DNA of 64,000 bases from Sphingomonas sp. PR090111-T3T-6A. GTDB lineage: Bacteria > Pseudomonadota > Alphaproteobacteria > Sphingomonadales > Sphingomonadaceae. Position 1 is the stretch's first letter, and every line of letters begins with the position of its first letter. The notes beneath the pieces are model-generated. The model worked only from the letters and a program-made list of their open reading frames with translations. It searched no databases and had not been told where the DNA came from. Below are positions 59,427-64,000 of this stretch, piece after piece. A program made the translations under genes and the position numbers. The stretch lies in contig NZ_AORL01000004.1 in the NCBI RefSeq assembly GCF_000383095.1, positions 103,020 through 167,019 of the forward strand, written 5' to 3'.

Positions 59427-60440
59427 ATGGGATTTCGTTCGAAGGCGTTGGGTGGCTCGCTGCTGCTGGTGTCGCTGGTGGCGCTGAGCGGGTGTGAATC
59501 GTCGGGCGGCACGCATGTCGCCGGCATCGGCGCCAGTGCGCCGCCGGCCAGCGGTGGTGGTTCGGGCGGCGGCGATCTGGGAGCGCTCCCGATCGGCTCG
59601 ATCACCGGCAGCGGTGGCGTGGGCGGCACCGGGTTGCTCGCCAATGTCGGCACTGCCGGGCAGACTTCGCCGCTCGCCCCCGTGCTCGTGACGGCGGGCA
59701 ACGCCGCGCTCGGCCTGGACGGCCCGCTGTCCGGCGTGGTGAGCACGGTCAACGGAGCGGCACCGGCGCTGGCGCCAGTGACCAACTCGCTCACCCAGAC
59801 TGTCAGCAATCTTGGTAATGCGCTGAACGGTGCCGCGACCGGCAAGGTGCCGCTGGTCGACGGCGTGACCCAGTCGGTGTCGCCGGTGGTGACGCTGGCG
59901 CTGGGCAACGGCAACCTGCTGGGCGGCAACGGCCCGTCGCTGATCAGCCTCGGTGCCGGCCAGGGTGCCGCAAACAATGGCACGCTGCTGAACCTCAACC
60001 TTGCCAGCACCACGCAGGTGCCGGGTGCGGGCGCCCTGCTTGGTGGCGCGAGTGCGGGCGGCGTGGTGTCGGGGCTCACCAGCCTGCCGGGCGTCAGCAC
60101 GGTGCAATCGGTGGTGACGGCGGCGTTGCCGGGCGTGACGACCGGCGTGCTGGGCGCCCTGCCGTCGGCATCGGCGGGCGGACTCGTCGGCGGGCTGCCG
60201 GTGGTCGGGAGCGTGCTCGGAAGCCTGCCCGTGACGGGTTCGACGACAGGTGGCCTGCCCGTCGTGGGTTCCGTTCTCGGCGGCGCGGGGGCGGCCGGCG
60301 GGACGACGACGGCGCTGCTGACGCCGGTCACGAACCTTGTCGGCGGTGCCACTTCGGCGCTGGGCGGCGGAACGGCGGGAGCCCCGCTCGGCGCCGTCAC
60401 CGGAACGGTCACCGGCCTTCTGGGGGGCCTGAAACACTAA
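59427..60440 (+). CDS. Gly/Val/Leu-rich repeat lipoprotein
   Basis: A 337-residue protein with lipobox LSGC (Cys23). The rest is nearly free of charged residues, composed of Gly, Ala, Val, Leu, Ser, Thr, with repeats such as GLPVVGSVLG at 256-265 and 276-285 and many G-x-L-x-G units. This could form a fibrous or stacked-strand surface protein. It lies 55 nt upstream of a TpsB-type transporter, with a terminator between, suggesting that the transporter may export it or share its function. No known domain. Confidence 0.72.
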   Translation: MGFRSKALGGSLLLVSLVALSGCESSGGTHVAGIGASAPPASGGGSGGGDLGALPIGSITGSGGVGGTGLLANVGTAGQTSPLAPVLVTAGNAALGLDGPLSGVVSTVNGAAPALAPVTNSLTQTVSNLGNALNGAATGKVPLVDGVTQSVSPVVTLALGNGNLLGGNGPSLISLGAGQGAANNGTLLNLNLASTTQVPGAGALLGGASAGGVVSGLTSLPGVSTVQSVVTAALPGVTTGVLGALPSASAGGLVGGLPVVGSVLGSLPVTGSTTGGLPVVGSVLGGAGAAGGTTTALLTPVTNLVGGATSALGGGTAGAPLGAVTGTVTGLLGGLKH

Positions 60441-60453
60441 TCCATCCTGGCGT

Positions 60454-60483
60454 GGGCGGGCTGCGGCCCGCCCCTTCTCTTTT
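60454..60483 (+). terminator. Rho-independent terminator between lipoprotein and TpsB genes
   Basis: GGGCGGGC-TGCG-GCCCGCCC: 8-bp perfect stem, 4-nt loop, then CTTCTCTTTT. It ends 13 nt before the TpsB start codon, so read-through or a promoter inside the terminator region would be needed for the next gene; a partial terminator setting a high lipoprotein:transporter ratio is plausible. Confidence 0.75.
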
Positions 60484-60495
60484 CGCGATGGTGCC

Positions 60496-62136
60496 ATGCT
60501 GAAATTCTTCTGCGCCGCGCTGCTGGCGGGGGGAGCAGGGTCTGCTTACGCGCAGATCGTGCCCGGCAGCCCGGCCGGTCTTCTGATCGACCAGGGGCGG
60601 ATCGACCGCCTCCCGTCGCAGACGCCGCCTCCCATGGTTCAGCCTTCGAATGCGGTGCCGGACCACGTCACCTCGGTCGACAAGGGCGTGGGCGACCATG
60701 CCGTGGCGATCCGCGGCGTACGCTTCGACGGCAGCGAGGTGCCTGAGCGGGTGGGCGAAGCGGCACGGTCCTTCCTCGGCCGCCCGGCGACCGCCGAGAC
60801 GCTGGGCCAGCTCGCCAATGCGATGTCGACCGCCTACGGCAAGTCGGCCGTCGCGCTCTACACGCTGGCCATCCCGGCACAGACCTTCGCGGGGGGCATC
60901 GTCCACGTCCGCGTGGCGGAGGGTTTCGTCGAACAGGCGATCGTCACCGGCGACATCACCCACAGCTCGGTGAAGCTGGTGCAGCAATATGCGGCGACGC
61001 TGGCCGCCGAGCGGCCTCTGCGTCGCGCCTCGCTGCAACGCTGCCTGTCGCTGATCCGCGACATTCCGGGGCTGACGGTCGACGTGAAGCTGCTGCGCGG
61101 CAGCCGGCCGGGCGCGGTGAAGCTGGTGCTGATCCTCAAGCAGAAGGCGCATGCCGTCTCGCTGAGCTTCGACAACCGCACGCAGGAAGGGCTGGCGCAG
61201 GGCGAGTTCAACGCCACGGGCAAGCTCTACGGCGCGCTGAGGCCGGGCGACGAGACCGACCTCAACCTCGCGACCGCCGCCAACTTCCGCAATTACGGCT
61301 ATGCGGGGCTCACCCACTCCACCCCCATCGGGCACAACGGCACGCGCGCCAGCGTCTCGATCGCCCATCTCAACACCCGCGCGCGCCACACCCATCTGAA
61401 GGGCAATGCGGACATCCTGTCCTTCTCGATCAGCCATCCGCTGATCCGGTCCTACACGCGCAACCTGCTGCTGAGCCTGTCGATCGACGGCGTGAACAGC
61501 GACAATGCGGTGCTGGGCTCGCTTCTTTCGCGCGAGCGGACGCGGGCGGTGCGCGGCGCGGCGAGCTTCACCGATGTCGGCGCGAAGCACAGCCTTGCCG
61601 CATCGCTGACGGTCAGCCGGGGACTGGATATCGCCAATGCGGATACCGACCTCACCTTTGCGGACCCGCGCTTCATCAAGGTGAATGGACGCGTCTCGAT
61701 GGATCGCGCGCTCGGCAAGCGCTTCGTGGCGCGGCTGGCGGGGGCGGGGCAGTGGGCGGATGACGCCTTGCCGGCCGTCGAGCGCTTCATTGTGGGCGGC
61801 GCGGATTTCGGCCGTGCCTATCCGGTGGCGCTGCTGGCGGGTGATCGGGGCGCTGCCGGCAGCGCGGAGCTGGCCTGGCGGCCGCCGCTTCCCAAGGCGT
61901 TCGCGCAGAGCGAACTCTACATTTTCGGCGACAAGGCCACGGTTCGCTATCTGGAGCGCGGGCCGTCCCCGGCTTCCGACTATGACATCGCGTCGGCGGG
62001 TGTCGGCGTGCGCGTGGCGTGGCTCCAGAAGGCGCAACTCGACCTTGAGGGCGCGCGGCGTCTTGAGCGGCCCTATGCGGGTTATGAGAAGGGGTGGCAG
62101 CTCAATGTTGCGTGGCGGCTGTCGCTGGGACGCTAG
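60496..62136 (+). CDS. ShlB/FhaC/HecB family outer-membrane transporter (TpsB)
   Basis: A 546-residue Omp85-superfamily two-partner secretion transporter. Signal peptide (FFCAALLAGGAGSAYA), a Pro-rich linker, two POTRA domains (AVAIRGVRFDGSEVPERVGE, VHVRVAEGFVEQAIVTGDI) and a 16-stranded barrel (LSFDNRTQEGLAQGEFNATG onward). The L6 loop motif reads FIVGGADFGRAYPVAL, a variant of VRGY/FGRGY. No TpsA-like protein with a haemagglutination domain is nearby; the lipoprotein upstream is the only candidate partner. The 3' end overlaps the convergent regulator by 35 bp. Confidence 0.88.
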   Translation: MLKFFCAALLAGGAGSAYAQIVPGSPAGLLIDQGRIDRLPSQTPPPMVQPSNAVPDHVTSVDKGVGDHAVAIRGVRFDGSEVPERVGEAARSFLGRPATAETLGQLANAMSTAYGKSAVALYTLAIPAQTFAGGIVHVRVAEGFVEQAIVTGDITHSSVKLVQQYAATLAAERPLRRASLQRCLSLIRDIPGLTVDVKLLRGSRPGAVKLVLILKQKAHAVSLSFDNRTQEGLAQGEFNATGKLYGALRPGDETDLNLATAANFRNYGYAGLTHSTPIGHNGTRASVSIAHLNTRARHTHLKGNADILSFSISHPLIRSYTRNLLLSLSIDGVNSDNAVLGSLLSRERTRAVRGAASFTDVGAKHSLAASLTVSRGLDIANADTDLTFADPRFIKVNGRVSMDRALGKRFVARLAGAGQWADDALPAVERFIVGGADFGRAYPVALLAGDRGAAGSAELAWRPPLPKAFAQSELYIFGDKATVRYLERGPSPASDYDIASAGVGVRVAWLQKAQLDLEGARRLERPYAGYEKGWQLNVAWRLSLGR

Positions 62137-62860
62137 GATCGGCCATCCGGCCGACGCGCCCGGCGAAGACATATCCCGCATTGCGCGCGGACCTGAGCGG
62201 CAGCTCCATCTGCGCGCAGTCCCACACCTTGCGCCTGAGCTTGGAGATCAGCACGTCAAGCACGCGCTCCCGTTCCGCGCAGCCGTTGATGCCGGCGAGC
62301 AGCTCGGCCCGGCTACGGATGGCACCGGCGTTGCCGATCAGCAGCCCCAGCACGGTATATTCGCTGCGCGTCAGCCGCACCTCGCGCAGGTTGGGCGCGA
62401 CCAGCACCCAGCGATCGGCCTCCAGCCGCCAGCGCCATGGCGCCTCGCCGGTGCGTGCCATGCCGAGCCTGGAAGGCGTGGCCCGGGTGGAGTTGCGCAG
62501 CACGGCGGTCAGTTCCCGCTCGTCGACCTGCGCGTCCAGCACATGATCCGCGCCCAGCGTGAGCGCCAGGATGCGCTGTTCGGCGGGCACGTCGGCCGCG
62601 ATCACGATCAACTGGCTCGCCACGCGCTTGCGGATCTCGGCCAGCATCAGCATCGCTGCCGGATCGATCGCTTCGACCGCCACGATCACTACGTCGCCGA
62701 CCAGCCGCACGCCGACGGCGGCCTCGGGCCGCTCGATCGCATGGTGGCGCAGGAAGAGGCGAGCCCGCGCCGCAGCCGGCGCGATGACCGCCGGCGAAGC
62801 GAGGCCAGCGATATGAACGAGGTCCGCCGACCGTTCCTCGCGGGGGACGATCGCGTTCAT
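62102..62860 (-). CDS. OmpR-type winged-helix regulator with degenerate receiver domain
   Basis: A 252-residue protein. The C-terminal Trans_reg_C domain is clear at about 148-235 (LREVRLTRSEYTVLGLLIGN, VLDVLISKLRRKV, LRSARNAGYVF). The N-terminal half resembles the end of a receiver domain (DVVIVAVEAIDPAAM, LGADHVLDAQVDERELTAVL), but the phospho-acceptor Asp is not where expected (VVIVAVEA instead of a D-rich strand) and no kinase gene is adjacent. Probably a phosphorylation-independent regulator. Convergent with and overlapping the TpsB gene. Confidence 0.8.
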   Translation of the reverse strand: MNAIVPREERSADLVHIAGLASPAVIAPAAARARLFLRHHAIERPEAAVGVRLVGDVVIVAVEAIDPAAMLMLAEIRKRVASQLIVIAADVPAEQRILALTLGADHVLDAQVDERELTAVLRNSTRATPSRLGMARTGEAPWRWRLEADRWVLVAPNLREVRLTRSEYTVLGLLIGNAGAIRSRAELLAGINGCAERERVLDVLISKLRRKVWDCAQMELPLRSARNAGYVFAGRVGRMADPSVPATAATQH

Positions 62861-63230
62861 GACGGAAGCCTCCGCCTTGTCGTGCGGGCCGCCCCACGCG
62901 CCCCGGCTATCCCGTAATGGTTGCCCATCCCCACGTCCCGTCCCTTGCGTGACCGCGCCACGCCGAGTGTCCCGGTCGATGGCACGGCACGAATAACCTT
63001 AGCTAAATGCGGTAAATGACCCATTAAACCGCAAATCACCTCGGAATGACGGGGATAATCTTATAGTATATGTCCACAAATTCGACTTTAGTCGAAGGAT
63101 GACAAGGTAAATTGATCGGCGGAATTAAGCGGCCGTTCTCCGATGGGGTTTGCCGGTGCGGAGCGGTCGCGCCGGACGGTCTCCCTCGCTATCTCTGGGC
63201 GCGAGAACGGTCTCGACGAAGGCGCGCGCG
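62861..63230. other. 370-bp AT-rich intergenic region
   Basis: Between the divergent OmpR-type gene and the flavin reductase gene. Clearly more AT-rich than its surroundings around 62990-63110. It holds the TTCGACT-TT-AGTCGAA dyad and probably promoters for both genes. No gene seen. Confidence 0.5.
63081..63096. promoter_or_regulatory. Perfect 16-bp dyad in the divergent promoter region
   Basis: TTCGACT-TT-AGTCGAA: 7-bp perfect arms with 2-bp spacer, followed by GGATGACAAGG. It is 135 nt before the flavin reductase ATG and 221 nt from the OmpR-type start, a candidate operator for either. Binding protein unknown. Confidence 0.45.
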
Positions 63231-63845
63231 ATGTCTGACGATGTATATTTCTACGATCCTGCTGAAGGACACGGCCTTGCCCATGATCCGTTCAAGGCGA
63301 TCGTCGCCCCGAGGTTGATCGGCTGGATTTCCAGCCTGGACGGAAGGGGGCGGCCCAATCTTGCGCCCTATAGCTTCTTCGGCGCCTTCGCGAGCAACCC
63401 GGCGATGATCGGCTTTTGCAGCGAAGGCTATAAGGACAGCATCCGCAATATCGAGGAGACGGGCGAATTCGTCTGGAACCTGCCGAGCCATGCATTGGCC
63501 GAGCGGATGAACCGCAGCTCGGCGAGCGTCGCGCCCGATGTCGACGAATTTGCACTCGCCGGGCTGACGGCCGCAACCGGCCGCAACGTGCGCGTGCCGC
63601 ATGTGGCGGAGGCGCCTGCGGCGCTGGAATGCAAGCTGACGCAGGTCGTGCGACTGACCGATCGCGATGGAGGCGTCATGGGCAACTGGCTGGCGTTGGG
63701 GCAAGTGGTCGGCGTGCATATCCGCCGCGAATTTCTCCGCGACGGCCGTTTCGACACCCATGCGGCCCAGCCGGTGATGCGTGCCGGCTATCGCGGCGAC
63801 TATGCGCGGATCGGGGAGATGTTCGAGATGCTCCGTCCGGCGTGA
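63231..63845 (+). CDS. Flavin reductase family protein
   Basis: A 204-residue FMN-binding split-barrel protein of the DIM6/NTAB flavin reductase group: PFKAIVAPRLIGWISSLDGR, NLAPYSFFGAFASNPAMIGF, KDSIRNIEETGEFVWNLPSH and a C-terminal VMGNWLALGQVVGVHIRREF. Such enzymes reduce flavin for monooxygenases or act on xenobiotics directly. Start at 63231 (MSDDVYFYDP) preferred to the 63150 frame. No oxygenase partner lies within the window; about 155 bases of non-coding sequence follow to the end. Confidence 0.85.
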   Translation: MSDDVYFYDPAEGHGLAHDPFKAIVAPRLIGWISSLDGRGRPNLAPYSFFGAFASNPAMIGFCSEGYKDSIRNIEETGEFVWNLPSHALAERMNRSSASVAPDVDEFALAGLTAATGRNVRVPHVAEAPAALECKLTQVVRLTDRDGGVMGNWLALGQVVGVHIRREFLRDGRFDTHAAQPVMRAGYRGDYARIGEMFEMLRPA

Positions 63846-64000
63846 TTTCGCTGGAGAGGAATCGGCCGAAAGAGCGTTCTGCCGGTCGTTGGCGGGCTTC
63901 GGATGGATGATAACCCATTCATCTCGATAGGTTTTCGAAAAAAGAGGGTCGATTTCCAAAAAAGTTCATGACGAATCGTTGACGGGAGCGATCGGCCCCC

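Overview
The window looks like chromosomal DNA from a sphingomonad-type alphaproteobacterium (Sphingomonas or a close relative). The DNA is GC-rich and densely coded. It carries a sphingomonad-style TonB receptor, a plant-type glutamate-cysteine ligase, gltD lying upstream of gltB, and alphaproteobacterial tRNA-Leu(CAG) and tRNA-Gly(UCC). There is no phage, insertion sequence, CRISPR array or rRNA operon. All assignments rest on reading translated motifs and gene context; no database search was possible.

Layout. 1-13.7 kb is housekeeping: gshA (cut by the left edge), rsmE, ubiA, pmbA, cysQ, a nitronate monooxygenase, lysC, ubiG, a divergent SDR/HxlR pair with a clear palindromic operator, and a translationally coupled GST and POT peptide transporter. 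A 136-bp repeat bounded by inverted ends abuts the gltB stop codon. 13.8-21.8 kb holds gltB, gltD, uppP and an NDUFA9-like epimerase. 22-25.8 kb holds tRNA-Leu, a LysR regulator, a CoA-transferase and a ROK regulator.

26-32.4 kb is the most interesting segment. A LuxR-type regulator is divergent from five same-strand genes for exported proteins: a Ser/Thr/Asn-rich repeat protein, a small protein sharing its C-terminal motif, a lipoprotein C39-type cysteine peptidase, a protein with a double-glycine leader-like segment, and an outer-membrane beta-barrel with an N-terminal coiled coil. The peptidase plus coiled-coil barrel plus low-complexity subunits match the architecture of the Pseudomonas Fap functional-amyloid secretion operon. 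I interpret the segment as a diverged Fap-like surface-fibre system.

32.7-49.5 kb: a small gene plus ferredoxin-NADP reductase behind a 23-bp palindrome, modABC, tRNA-Gly, a polysaccharide flippase, thyA, a lipoprotein methyltransferase coupled to prfB, PBP1A, an AmiC-type amidase, a FAD-dependent reductase, a NatAB-like exporter and an IclR regulator.

49.8-58.4 kb is a sugar-acid gene cluster that reads as non-phosphorylative L-fucose catabolism. A TonB receptor with a LacI-type palindrome upstream and its own terminator is followed by seven overlapping or closely spaced genes: a FucP permease, an aldose dehydrogenase, a two-gene UxaA-type dehydratase, an SDR dehydrogenase, an FAH-family hydrolase and a mutarotase. 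58.4-64 kb holds small envelope proteins, a Gly-rich lipoprotein beside a TpsB-type outer-membrane transporter without an obvious TpsA, an OmpR-type regulator with a degenerate receiver domain, and a flavin reductase-like protein.
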